From the NCBI RefSeq assembly GCF_014269395.1, contig NZ_JACOGK010000021.1, positions 1-56,544 of the forward strand: a stretch of DNA of 56,544 nucleotides. Reading direction: 5' to 3'. This DNA comes from Megasphaera hominis. Its GTDB lineage: Bacteria; Bacillota; Negativicutes; Veillonellales; Megasphaeraceae. A program made the translations under genes and the position numbers. Positions 15,860 to 23,384 of the stretch are shown here, piece by piece; position 1 is the first letter of the stretch; each line of letters begins with the position of its first letter. Below the pieces are notes generated by a model, which saw only the letters and a program-made list of their open reading frames with translations, was not told where the DNA came from and did not search any database.

Positions 15860-16066
15860 TTAGAATGCATCCCATTCGGCAAAGCGTTCGTTCATGCGCT
15901 TTTTCTTGAATTTCGTTTCATCCTTCTTCCCTTCACCAAAGGGCAGGCGGCCTGCTGCGGCCGTGCGTTTATAAAACAGGGTAATGGCTTCGCTTTCGCT
16001 CAGGCCCAGGCGGTCGAATACGGCCTTGGCCTCCTTACGGACGCCTTCATCCAGTTCAATTTCCAT
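15860..16066 (-). CDS. RelB/DinJ-like antitoxin without a visible toxin
   Basis: A 68-residue protein starting MEIELDEGVRKEAKAVFDRLGLS, the N-terminal ribbon-helix-helix and dimerisation pattern of RelB/DinJ antitoxins (SESEAITLFYKRTAA). The basic tail (KKKRMNERF) would fit the toxin-binding or disordered part. AAAGGAGG precedes the ATG at 16066; a longer frame inside cobT lacks a ribosome site. It overlaps the end of cobT by 11 bases and is followed by ogt instead of a RelE/YafQ toxin. It may be a remnant, a solitary regulator, or pair with a toxin elsewhere. Confidence 0.75.
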   Translation of the reverse strand: MEIELDEGVRKEAKAVFDRLGLSESEAITLFYKRTAAAGRLPFGEGKKDETKFKKKRMNERFAEWDAF

Positions 16067-17105
16067 GGTCCATGCCTCCTTTTTGTTCTTCATGACGGCG
16101 GGCAGCGTCGGCGTTGATCCCGTCCAGCGTGTCCATATGCCAAATGGCATAAAAGAGGGAGCGCAAGAGAGTCACGGCCAGGACGGCACCAGTCCCTTCG
16201 CCCAGGGATAAATCGGCCCACAAGGGCACGTCATATTCATCAAAGCCGGCGTAGCGCAGGGCAGCGCTCATGCCCGGTTCCTTGCTCATATGCGACGGCA
16301 AGGCGTAGTCGCGTACGTCCGGCTGCAACTGCACGGCAGCGGCCAAGGCGGCAGCCGTAATGAAGCCGTCAATGTAAAAGGGTATGCCCTTGTCGGCACA
16401 GGCCCGCATGGCCGCCGTCAGGGCTGCCAGGTCAAAGCCGCCTACGTATTGCAAAATATCTGCCCCATCGTGGAGCTGGGGTGCATAGCGTGTAAGCGCC
16501 GTGCGGATCAGCTCCTGCTTGCGCAGGGCCAGGCGGAAATTCCCATGGGACGAGCCGTAGCCCGTGAGGCTGGCCACATCGCCCCGGGTAAGGCCCAGGA
16601 GCACGGCAGCAGAGGTCGTCGTATTGCCAATGCCCATTTCGCCAAAGGAAAGGAAATTATACCCTTCTGCCACGGCTTTTTCTACGCGTTCCCGGCCGGC
16701 AGCAAAGGCCGCTTCCAGCTGGTCCCGCGTCATGGCCGGGCCGTAGGCAAAATCAGCCGTGCCCCGGGCAATTTTATAATCGAGCCCGACACTGTCGGCG
16801 CTATCAATGCCCACATCGATAACCTCCCAGGGAATGCCGTTACACCGGCAAAAGCAGGTAACGGCCGACGTGCCGGCCACCATGTGGCTGCTTTGCATAT
16901 ACGTAATTTCTGCCAGCTGCGCCACCGCGCCGGAGCGGCACACGCCATTATCGGCGGCAAAGATCAGGTGCTTGGGACGGAAGGACGTTTCCCAGCGGCC
17001 CCAGGCGAGAATGGCCTTCCGGGCCTGTCGTTCCAAAAGGCCCAGGCTGCCGGGCGGACGGGCCAGGTTGCGCAGCCGTTCATCTACTTCTTCTACAAAT
17101 GTCAT
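16056..17105 (-). CDS. cobT: Nicotinate-nucleotide-dimethylbenzimidazole phosphoribosyltransferase
   Basis: Makes alpha-ribazole phosphate for the lower ligand of cobalamin. The 349-residue protein has RPPGSLG near the N-terminus, FAADNGV, the glycine-rich GEMGIGNTTTSAAV loop and the catalytic Glu in SLGEGTGA near the C-terminus. Its ATG overlaps the preceding thioesterase stop by 4 bases. No other cobalamin gene is nearby, so it may serve to remodel or complete imported corrinoids, which is inference. Confidence 0.95.
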   Translation of the reverse strand: MTFVEEVDERLRNLARPPGSLGLLERQARKAILAWGRWETSFRPKHLIFAADNGVCRSGAVAQLAEITYMQSSHMVAGTSAVTCFCRCNGIPWEVIDVGIDSADSVGLDYKIARGTADFAYGPAMTRDQLEAAFAAGRERVEKAVAEGYNFLSFGEMGIGNTTTSAAVLLGLTRGDVASLTGYGSSHGNFRLALRKQELIRTALTRYAPQLHDGADILQYVGGFDLAALTAAMRACADKGIPFYIDGFITAAALAAAVQLQPDVRDYALPSHMSKEPGMSAALRYAGFDEYDVPLWADLSLGEGTGAVLAVTLLRSLFYAIWHMDTLDGINADAARRHEEQKGGMDHGN

Positions 17106-17545
17106 ACTACAGTAACTCCTTTATACGCCAGATAGAGGTCTTGCAGCCTCTTTGTTTCGTCGTTGAGTACTCCCAGGCTGAGCCCATGGGGCACGGCCTT
17201 CCCCGTTGCTTCCTCAATGGACACAAAGGAAGTAAAGCATTCTGCCGCTTTTTCTTCACCGGGCAGCCGCTGCATGGCCAGGTAGACGCCGACACTGCTC
17301 GTACCGGCATAGACCAGGGTACTGTCAATGCGGATCGTCTGATCCTTGTGCACAGGCCGCAAAAAGCGCAGGCCATCCAAGGACAGACAGACGATGTGGC
17401 CGTGTCCCAAAAAGGCCTGTACTGCCAAAAAACCACATTCGATGAAATACGCTGCTGCCTGCCCGGCAAACAATGTACCATGGGGATTCAAATCTTTTCC
17501 CAATACCATATGAGCTGCTGAAACGTGCTGATCTTTCCCTGCCAC
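17102..17545 (-). CDS. Acyl-CoA thioesterase, hotdog fold (YciA/BACH type)
   Basis: Hydrolyses acyl-CoA to free acid and CoA. The 147-residue single hotdog domain has DLNPHGTLFAGQAAAYF, the equivalent of the active-site DxNxxGTxFGG segment, and IRIDSTLVYAGTSSVGVYL in the second half. A GTG start at 17545 is chosen because AGGAGG lies 8 bases upstream; the frame extends 8 codons further but through the ribosome site. It heads the operon with cobT, RelB-like and ogt. A TATAAT sits about 30 bases upstream. The substrate chain length cannot be read. Confidence 0.85.
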   Translation of the reverse strand: MAGKDQHVSAAHMVLGKDLNPHGTLFAGQAAAYFIECGFLAVQAFLGHGHIVCLSLDGLRFLRPVHKDQTIRIDSTLVYAGTSSVGVYLAMQRLPGEEKAAECFTSFVSIEEATGKAVPHGLSLGVLNDETKRLQDLYLAYKGVTVV

Positions 17546-17606
17546 GGACGATTCCTCCTGTCTGTACATACTATGTATATTATACTATATAGTGCCTTAG
17601 GAATGC

Positions 17607-17635
17607 TTGAAAAATATATTCTTTTGCGTCATAAT
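17607..17635 (+). promoter_or_regulatory. Promoter of the LacI-family gene
   Basis: TTGAAA (17607-17612), 17-base spacer, CATAAT (17630-17635), 28 bases before the TTG start. Confidence 0.7.
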
Positions 17636-17663
17636 ATAGTGTAGGTTAAAAGGAGGTTCTCCA

Positions 17664-18683
17664 TTGTCTACTATAAAAGATATTGCCAAAGAGGCTGGCG
17701 TATCCATTGCCACCGTATCGATCGTACTCAACGGGAAGGGCAAAGAACGTAAGATTTCTGAGGAAACGCAGACCCGTATTTATACAATTGCACAACAACT
17801 GAATTATGTCCCCAACCAATCCGCCAAAAAGCTGCGTGTCGCCCAGGAAGACAGTTACGCCATCGCCTTTTATTGGGCAACAGACTTCCGCATCAATTAT
17901 CTGGCCCGCATTACCTTAGGGATCCAGGAAGGCATTATGAAGCAAAATAAAAATATCCGCCTGACGGTCATGCCCTATAAGGTAGATCAGCTGGAAAAGC
18001 TGATGAAATCGACACAAAATGAATTCTTTAACGGCATTATCATTGCCAACATGTCAGATAAGGATATGGAGTTCCTGAATACAGATTTCGTACCACCCTG
18101 TCCCATCGTCTTATTCAACCGGGAATCGCCCAAATTCAGCAGCGTCACCATGGACAACTACAAGGTCGGCCAGAGCGTCGCCCGTCATTTCCTGGACAAG
18201 GGACTCTTTGACGCCGGTGTTCTCACACATGATACGACCTTCCCCATTATGCGTCAATGGATGCAGGGCTTTCTCGACACGTACCGCGACGCCGGCCATG
18301 CCATTGGCGAAGAAAACATTTTCCTCTGCCAGACATCCTCAGCCAGTGCGTTTGAAGTCTGCAAGCGCATTCACGCCGAACGCCGCATGCCCCGGGCTAT
18401 GTTTTGTGAATCCGACGTACTGGCCCACGGCATGCTCTTCGCCTGTCACGAGCTGGGCATCGCCATTCCTGACGCCGTAGAAGTCTTTACGGTCGGTATC
18501 AATATGCCGGAAATCAACGATTACACCGTACCGTCCCTGTCGCGGATCGATATTCCCATGGGGGAAATCGGCGAAGACTGTCTGCATCTGGTCGTCGATC
18601 TCATCGAAAAGAAACAGCCCATGCCGACAGTAGAATATTTGGAAGGCAAAAAAATTATTGGCCAATCGTCCCCCCTTGGCTGA
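17664..18683 (+). CDS. LacI-family transcriptional regulator
   Basis: A 339-residue LacI/PurR-type regulator. The DNA-binding headpiece IKDIAKEAGVSIATVSIVLNG occupies residues 4-24, followed by the hinge helix (NQSAKKLR) and a periplasmic-binding-protein-like sensor domain. The start codon is TTG, placed 8 bases after AAGGAGG; no ATG is near. It faces away from the thioesterase operon and has its own terminator. No sugar genes are adjacent, so the target is unknown; autoregulation or control of the divergent promoter is possible. Confidence 0.92.
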   Translation: MSTIKDIAKEAGVSIATVSIVLNGKGKERKISEETQTRIYTIAQQLNYVPNQSAKKLRVAQEDSYAIAFYWATDFRINYLARITLGIQEGIMKQNKNIRLTVMPYKVDQLEKLMKSTQNEFFNGIIIANMSDKDMEFLNTDFVPPCPIVLFNRESPKFSSVTMDNYKVGQSVARHFLDKGLFDAGVLTHDTTFPIMRQWMQGFLDTYRDAGHAIGEENIFLCQTSSASAFEVCKRIHAERRMPRAMFCESDVLAHGMLFACHELGIAIPDAVEVFTVGINMPEINDYTVPSLSRIDIPMGEIGEDCLHLVVDLIEKKQPMPTVEYLEGKKIIGQSSPLG

Positions 18684-18693
18684 ACCAACGCAG

Positions 18694-18728
18694 AAAAAGC
18701 CTGATGAGCCGCGCTCATCAGGCTTTTT
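18694..18728. terminator. Bidirectional terminator between lacI-type gene and selenium cluster
   Basis: Perfect 15-bp stem AAAAAGCCTGATGAG/CTCATCAGGCTTTTT with a 5-base loop. The right edge touches the stop codon of the DUF3343 gene. Confidence 0.93.
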
Positions 18729-18988
18729 TAGTGCTTCGTATAGGTGGCGATGAGGCCGTGCCGCTCGGCATGATACCACGCGTCGACGGCAACGCCGGCG
18801 TCCGCTAGGCACGCTTGCAGCGGTCCTTCTTCGTCCAGGTCATAGCGCAGGGAAAAACCGCACGTCGACACGATGCGCCCCGGCGTCGGGATAATGCGCA
18901 CGTGCAGGCCCGCAGCCTTGCCCGTATCTTCTGCCCGCATGGCAATGCGCGTTGACGCAAAGAGGGCTACGCCAAAAGTTTCCGTCAT
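18728..18988 (-). CDS. DUF3343 protein (putative selenium/sulfur carrier-like)
   Basis: An 86-residue protein of the DUF3343 family, which usually sits beside selenium metabolism genes and is thought to carry a persulfide or selenide-like group. Visible are the central RIIPTPGRIVSTCGFSLRY with a Cys, and a short alpha/beta pattern. The ATG overlaps the yedF stop by one base (TGATG), so the genes are coupled; a GTG one codon earlier is less likely. The role is inferred from context. Confidence 0.85.
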   Translation of the reverse strand: MTETFGVALFASTRIAMRAEDTGKAAGLHVRIIPTPGRIVSTCGFSLRYDLDEEGPLQACLADAGVAVDAWYHAERHGLIATYTKH

Positions 18989-19596
18989 CACGGCCGGACG
19001 ATGCGGTTTGCCGTACGCATCATTTCAATGATCCGGAACATGTTGGTAATTTCTCCGACGGCTACGTCGTCTGTGAGACCGTAATAATTGAGGCACGCGC
19101 CGCAGGCATAAATTTCCACACCGGCTGCAGCCAGCTTCTGCAGGTCTTCCAGGGATTCGGACGTCTTCGTTACCAAGGGGACGCCGCCGTTATAAAAGAT
19201 AATCCGCTGGGGCAGGACGTCCTGTTCCGTCAGGGTGTAAATAAAGGTCTTCAAGAGGTTGCGGCTGAACTTTTCGTCGCCGACGCCCATCATCGGCGAA
19301 TTAATGACGACGATATACGCCTCCGACGTCGCTTCCGGCACAGCCGGAGCTGCCGCAGCAGTCGTTTCCGGAGCTGCGTCCGTCTTGGCAATGATGACCG
19401 TATAATGGGTCGGCGAATCTACCGTCAGGGCATACGTGTAGCCCAGCTGGTCGGCCATTTTCTTCAGGTTTTCCGTAGCAATTTTATTATCTACCACGGT
19501 CGTTACGGCGTCGTGCTCTTTGAGGGCCTTGCGCGTTTCAATGACCGGTAAGGGGCAGGCTTTGCCCAATGCATCAATCGTAAACATATGCTTCAC
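18988..19596 (-). CDS. yedF: Sulfurtransferase-like selenium metabolism protein YedF
   Basis: A 202-residue two-domain protein. Residues 1-75 form a TusA-like domain with ACPLPVI (the CPxP motif), then an Ala/Pro/Glu-rich linker, then a DsrE-like domain (about 110-200) with the conserved Cys pair in YACGACLNYYGL. This arrangement is the selenium-associated YedF family. It follows selD after 5 bases and is coupled to DUF3343. It probably handles selenium or sulfur as a protein-bound persulfide or perselenide; the exact reaction is not established to my knowledge. Confidence 0.9.
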   Translation of the reverse strand: MKHMFTIDALGKACPLPVIETRKALKEHDAVTTVVDNKIATENLKKMADQLGYTYALTVDSPTHYTVIIAKTDAAPETTAAAAPAVPEATSEAYIVVINSPMMGVGDEKFSRNLLKTFIYTLTEQDVLPQRIIFYNGGVPLVTKTSESLEDLQKLAAAGVEIYACGACLNYYGLTDDVAVGEITNMFRIIEMMRTANRIVRP

Positions 19597-19601
19597 ACTC
19601 C

Positions 19602-20624
19602 CTAATCAATATATATTTCTTTTTCCGCTTTTTCTGTGATCACGCCGAAATCGGCTGCCGGAATGCCGGCCCGCTGCAGATCCTGCGTCAGGGCTGCTAC
19701 TTTTTCCGGCCCGGCGGCTACCAAGAGGCCGCCCGACGTCTGCGGGTCAAAGACAATTTCTTCCAGGCCGAAATCGTCGTGGCCAAAGGCCACCTGCGCC
19801 TGGAGATAATCGCGGTTGCGCTGGCCGCCGGCCGTGAGGATGAAATTCTTCACGCCGGCATAGGCTTCCTCAAAATAAGGCAGGCGCCGCGCATCGACGC
19901 GGGCCGAAAAGGCACCGTGCAGCATTTCGTGCAAATGACCGCACAGGCCAAAGCCCGTCACATCGGTGCAGCTGTGTACGCCATAGGGGCGGATAATATC
20001 CATGGCGTATTTATTGAGGGTACACATGCTCTTTACGGCCGCCTCAAAGCCTTCCCGGCTGATTTCACCGGCGCTGTAGCCGATGGTCAGGATGCTCACA
20101 CCCAAGGGCTTCGTCAGGATCAGGTGATCGCCCAGCTGGCACGTATCGTTGCGCAGGATTGCCTGGGGATGGACCGTCCCGGTCACGGCCAGGCCGTATT
20201 TGACGGTGCGGTCGTGAATCGAATGGCCGCCCGAAAGGAGCGCACCTGCTTCCTGTACGGTTTCCGCGCCGCCGCGCAGAATTTCCTTTAAAATACCAAA
20301 ATCCTTTTCTTCCGGGAAGGCGACGATATTGAGGGCCGCGAGGACATCCCCGCCCATGGCGTAGACGTCACTCAGGGCGTTGGTCGCCGCAATGCGGCCA
20401 AAGAGATAGGGATCGGTCACCATAGTCGGAAAAAAATCCACCGTCTGTATGAGGGCCAGATCAGGCCGCAGCTGAATGACTGCCGCGTCATCAGACGAAT
20501 CGTAGCCGACTAATAAATCCGGGCTTTGCCGGCGCGGCAAATCTGCCAGCAGCCGTCCCAGATTGCCGGCACCTATTTTAACATTGCAGCCGCCGCAAAC
20601 GACGAGCTGTTCCATATCTTCCAT
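19602..20624 (-). CDS. selD: Selenide, water dikinase (selenophosphate synthetase)
   Basis: Makes selenophosphate from selenide and ATP. The 340-residue protein has the nucleophile loop CGGCNVKIG near residue 13, where Cys occupies the usual Cys/Sec place and Lys follows three residues later. It also has GYDSSDDAAV, QTVDFFPTMV with metal Asp, GGHSIHD, and DPQTSGGLL. AAGGAGG stands six bases before the ATG. It is first in a selD-yedF-DUF3343 operon. selA, selB and selC are not in the window. The cofactor use (selenocysteine, selenouridine or Se-Mo hydroxylases) cannot be decided here. Confidence 0.96.
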   Translation of the reverse strand: MEDMEQLVVCGGCNVKIGAGNLGRLLADLPRRQSPDLLVGYDSSDDAAVIQLRPDLALIQTVDFFPTMVTDPYLFGRIAATNALSDVYAMGGDVLAALNIVAFPEEKDFGILKEILRGGAETVQEAGALLSGGHSIHDRTVKYGLAVTGTVHPQAILRNDTCQLGDHLILTKPLGVSILTIGYSAGEISREGFEAAVKSMCTLNKYAMDIIRPYGVHSCTDVTGFGLCGHLHEMLHGAFSARVDARRLPYFEEAYAGVKNFILTAGGQRNRDYLQAQVAFGHDDFGLEEIVFDPQTSGGLLVAAGPEKVAALTQDLQRAGIPAADFGVITEKAEKEIYID

Positions 20625-20682
20625 AGACTGCCTCCTTATGGATTCATTTTTCTTCTCTCTTATTATACCGTTATGGCAGCAA

Positions 20683-20708
20683 AAAACCCAGGCACAGGCC
20701 TGGGTTTT
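20683..20708 (-). terminator. Terminator of the M20 peptidase-MFS operon
   Basis: Stem AAAACCCAGGC/GCCTGGGTTTT with a 4-base loop, 21 bases after the transporter stop and with T-rich arms in both directions. Confidence 0.88.
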
Positions 20709-20729
20709 AGTATATCTTTTATTCGCTTT

Positions 20730-22001
20730 TTAGGCAATTTCTTCTACCGCTGCCGCTTCCGGTTCGGCTGCCTGTTCCTTAATGGTCATGGTGACCAATA
20801 CGGAAAGGACCGTCGCCCCGACGAGGCAGGCAAAGCTCGTACCAAAGCTGCCACCGGACAGCTGTACCAGATAGCCAATGAGGATAGGCGATAAGAAACC
20901 GGCCGTCTGGCCGGCCATATTGACGAAGCCCATGGCCCGGCCCGTAATCGCACTGGAAATGGCACTCATAGGCAGCGCCATCAGTGCGCCAAAGGCGCCA
21001 AAGAGGAAGAATCCGCCCAGCGTTTCAAAGGCAATAGCCAAAGACGGATCGGCCACAGCATAGGTCAGATAGAGGCAGATTGCCCCGGGAATCTGCGTCA
21101 TAATGACGGGGATTTTCCGGTTGTGGGCAAAGCGCGTATCCGAAAGCCAGCAAAAGAGGATAATACCAGCCGTACCGGCAAAGAAAGGCAGGGACGCCGT
21201 AATCCCCATCTTCGTCAGCTCAAAGCCTCTGGCCTTGACCAGATAACTGGGCAGCCACGACAAAAAGCCCCACAGGGTAATATCAAAAAAGAAGAAGCTC
21301 ACAAACGTACGCCACACAGCCGGTACTTTAATGATTTCCCAAAAGGACACGTGACTGGTTTCAACCTGCGCCGTCTGATCTGCCTGCAATTCAGCCAATT
21401 CGGCCTGGCTGATGCCCTTGCTATGAGCCGGATTGTCCGGAATGAGCCGCCAAATGAGAAGGCACATGATCACGCCGGGAATAAAAAGGGAATAAAACAC
21501 CATCCGCCAGCCCCAGGCAGCCATAATGGCCACGACAAAAAGCGGTGCCAGGGCCGGGCCAAAGGCATTCGAGGACATCATGAGTCCCGTAGCGGTTCCC
21601 CGGTCTTTATGGGGAAACCAATTGGAAATCGTCCGGTACGACGCAGCCGGAAAGATCCCTTCGCCGACGCCGAAGGCTACGCGGACGATCAGCATATGGG
21701 CCAGATTCGAGGCCATACCGGTCACGGCCGTAAAGACCGACCACCAGGCAATGCCCGTCAGCATGACCTTTTGGGCACCGAATTTATCTGCCAGAAGTCC
21801 CCCGGGAATCTGGAATAAGGCATAGCCCACAAAAAAGGCACTCATGACGCCGCCCATGGCCAGCGGTGTCAGGTTAAACTCATCGGCAATATAGGGAATG
21901 GCCGTAGCCATTACCATGCGGTCCAAATAAGCCGTAACCCAAATGATAAATAAAATGATAATAACTGTATTCCTGTGCTTCCAAGCGGAATTCCTATTCA
22001 T
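20730..22001 (-). CDS. MFS transporter, anion:cation symporter type
   Basis: A 423-residue 12-helix transporter resembling the ACS family (hexuronate, glucarate, phthalate permeases). Landmarks are the conserved first helix YLDRMVMATAIPYIADEF, GGLLADKFGAQK after helix 2, and GEGIFPAASYRTISNWFPHKDRG with FPHKDRGTATG after helix 4. It starts 20 bases after the M20 peptidase stop, so the pair is probably an operon importing and then hydrolysing an N-acyl amino acid or similar compound (inference). Confidence 0.9.
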   Translation of the reverse strand: MNRNSAWKHRNTVIIILFIIWVTAYLDRMVMATAIPYIADEFNLTPLAMGGVMSAFFVGYALFQIPGGLLADKFGAQKVMLTGIAWWSVFTAVTGMASNLAHMLIVRVAFGVGEGIFPAASYRTISNWFPHKDRGTATGLMMSSNAFGPALAPLFVVAIMAAWGWRMVFYSLFIPGVIMCLLIWRLIPDNPAHSKGISQAELAELQADQTAQVETSHVSFWEIIKVPAVWRTFVSFFFFDITLWGFLSWLPSYLVKARGFELTKMGITASLPFFAGTAGIILFCWLSDTRFAHNRKIPVIMTQIPGAICLYLTYAVADPSLAIAFETLGGFFLFGAFGALMALPMSAISSAITGRAMGFVNMAGQTAGFLSPILIGYLVQLSGGSFGTSFACLVGATVLSVLVTMTIKEQAAEPEAAAVEEIA

Positions 22002-22021
22002 GGCACACTGCCCCCTCTTCG

Positions 22022-23191
22022 TTAGTCAACCAGGTACGTCTGGACCAGCTCTGCATAAAACCGTGTCGCTTCGTGCAGGCGATCCAATTCGATATATTCA
22101 TCCGGCTGATGTGCCATATGCTGTTCCCCCGGGCCATAGACAATAAGCGGAATATCCGTATGGGGCAAAAAGACAGCCGCATCGGTATAACACATAAAGC
22201 CATTGGGCGCTGTCGTCCGGCCGGTCACCTTTTCATGGACACTGCGGCACAGGGCTACAAAGGGATCGGTCCCTTTCGTTTCTACCGGCGCCCGGTCACT
22301 GATGACCTCGATTTGGGCGGAAAAGCCCGGTACGTCCTGCTGCAGCTTCCGGCAAATGCCCTGCAGCTGGTCGAGGATGGCTGCGTGGGACTGGCCCGGT
22401 ACGGTACGGATATCGAGGGTCAGCTCGCACTGATCAGGGACGACATTCGTTTTCAGGCCGCCGTGCAGCGTGGCAATATTCATGGTCGGTTTCCCTAAGA
22501 GGGGATTTTCCTCATAGGCGAACTGACAGGCCAGGAGTTCATTCAAAAAGGCGTTCATGTGCACGATGGCATTGATTCCTTTTTCCGGCATAGCACCGTG
22601 GGCCGTCTTGCCATGGAGCGTTACCTTCAGCCACAGGGCGCCTTTTTCGCAAATCGTAATTTCGTTGTAGTTCGGTTCGCCAATGACGATGGCTCCTACG
22701 TCGTCGAGGCCGCCCGATTTCAATAAATCCCAGGCGCCGAGGCTGTCCGTTTCCTCATCAATGGAGGCAGCCAGGATCAAATCCCCCTTCAGCACCACCC
22801 CTGATGCTTTGACTGCCAGCAAGACCTGCATCATCGCCGCCAGGCCGCCCTTCATGTCCGACGTGCCCAGGCCGTATAAACGGCCTTCTTTGATGATCCC
22901 GCCCCAGGGATCTTCCGTCCATTTTCCCGGCGGCACCGTATCGAGATGGCCGTCGAAGAGCAGGGCCTTTCGTTCCCCCGTGCCTTTAATGCGGCCAATG
23001 ACGTTGGCCCGGTTATCCCCCATATCGCGGAATTCGACGTCAATACCGGCCCGGGCCAGCTCGTCGGCAATCCATTGGGCCAGTTGTTTTTCGTTGCCCG
23101 GCGGATTCACCGTATTGGTCTGCACCATCTTCTGCAAAATACGGATAGTAGCCGCTTCCTGGACGGCTCCTGTCACTGCTTCTTTACTCAT
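22022..23191 (-). CDS. M20 family metallo-hydrolase (ArgE/DapE type)
   Basis: Zinc aminoacylase/deacylase or desuccinylase of 389 residues. Motifs include LLFDGHLDTVPPG (metal His and catalytic Asp), GTSDMKGGLAAM (bridging Asp), SIDEETDSLGA (catalytic Glu and metal Glu) and GKTAHGAMPEKGINAI in the lid/dimer domain. ATG 23191 with GGGGGTG upstream is chosen; the open frame extends 52 codons further but through a hairpin and T run that form the mRNA leader. The promoter and an intrinsic terminator lie upstream of the ribosome site, so expression must pass conditional termination. The substrate is unknown; arg and dap pathway genes are not adjacent. Confidence 0.9.
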   Translation of the reverse strand: MSKEAVTGAVQEAATIRILQKMVQTNTVNPPGNEKQLAQWIADELARAGIDVEFRDMGDNRANVIGRIKGTGERKALLFDGHLDTVPPGKWTEDPWGGIIKEGRLYGLGTSDMKGGLAAMMQVLLAVKASGVVLKGDLILAASIDEETDSLGAWDLLKSGGLDDVGAIVIGEPNYNEITICEKGALWLKVTLHGKTAHGAMPEKGINAIVHMNAFLNELLACQFAYEENPLLGKPTMNIATLHGGLKTNVVPDQCELTLDIRTVPGQSHAAILDQLQGICRKLQQDVPGFSAQIEVISDRAPVETKGTDPFVALCRSVHEKVTGRTTAPNGFMCYTDAAVFLPHTDIPLIVYGPGEQHMAHQPDEYIELDRLHEATRFYAELVQTYLVD

Positions 23192-23202
23192 GCTGAACAC
23201 CC

Positions 23203-23243
23203 CCAAAAATAAAAAACATGCCCTGGCGCGAACCAGGACATGT
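23203..23243 (-). terminator. Intrinsic terminator in the M20 hydrolase leader (candidate attenuator)
   Basis: Stem ACATGTCCTGG/CCAGGGCATGT (one mismatch, 6-base loop) is followed on the minus strand by TTTTTTATTTTT and then directly by the ribosome site of the M20 gene. Only 12 bases separate the T run from the start codon, so no promoter fits after it. Confidence 0.8.
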
Positions 23244-23297
23244 ACCAGCGTACGTCGTACTGTGAGAACACGTGCGCTTACCCTTGAACACGATACT

Positions 23298-23326
23298 AGG
23301 ATACATGTTCCATTAGGGATAGTCAA
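23298..23326 (-). promoter_or_regulatory. Putative promoter of the M20 hydrolase-MFS operon
   Basis: Minus-strand TTGACT (23321-23326), 17-base spacer, TATCCT (23298-23303), about 105 bases before the start codon. The leader between it and the terminator hairpin contains GTAC/GTAC and other short pairing segments but no riboswitch class I recognise. Confidence 0.55.
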
Positions 23327-23384
23327 GTGTTCTTTAGAAAAAGACACGCTGCATTTCTATACCATTTTTGCAATATAATTATCA

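Noticed and set aside
19602..20624. Selenocysteine in SelD
   Set aside because: The catalytic position near residue 13-16 is encoded by Cys in CGGCNVK; no in-frame TGA occurs.
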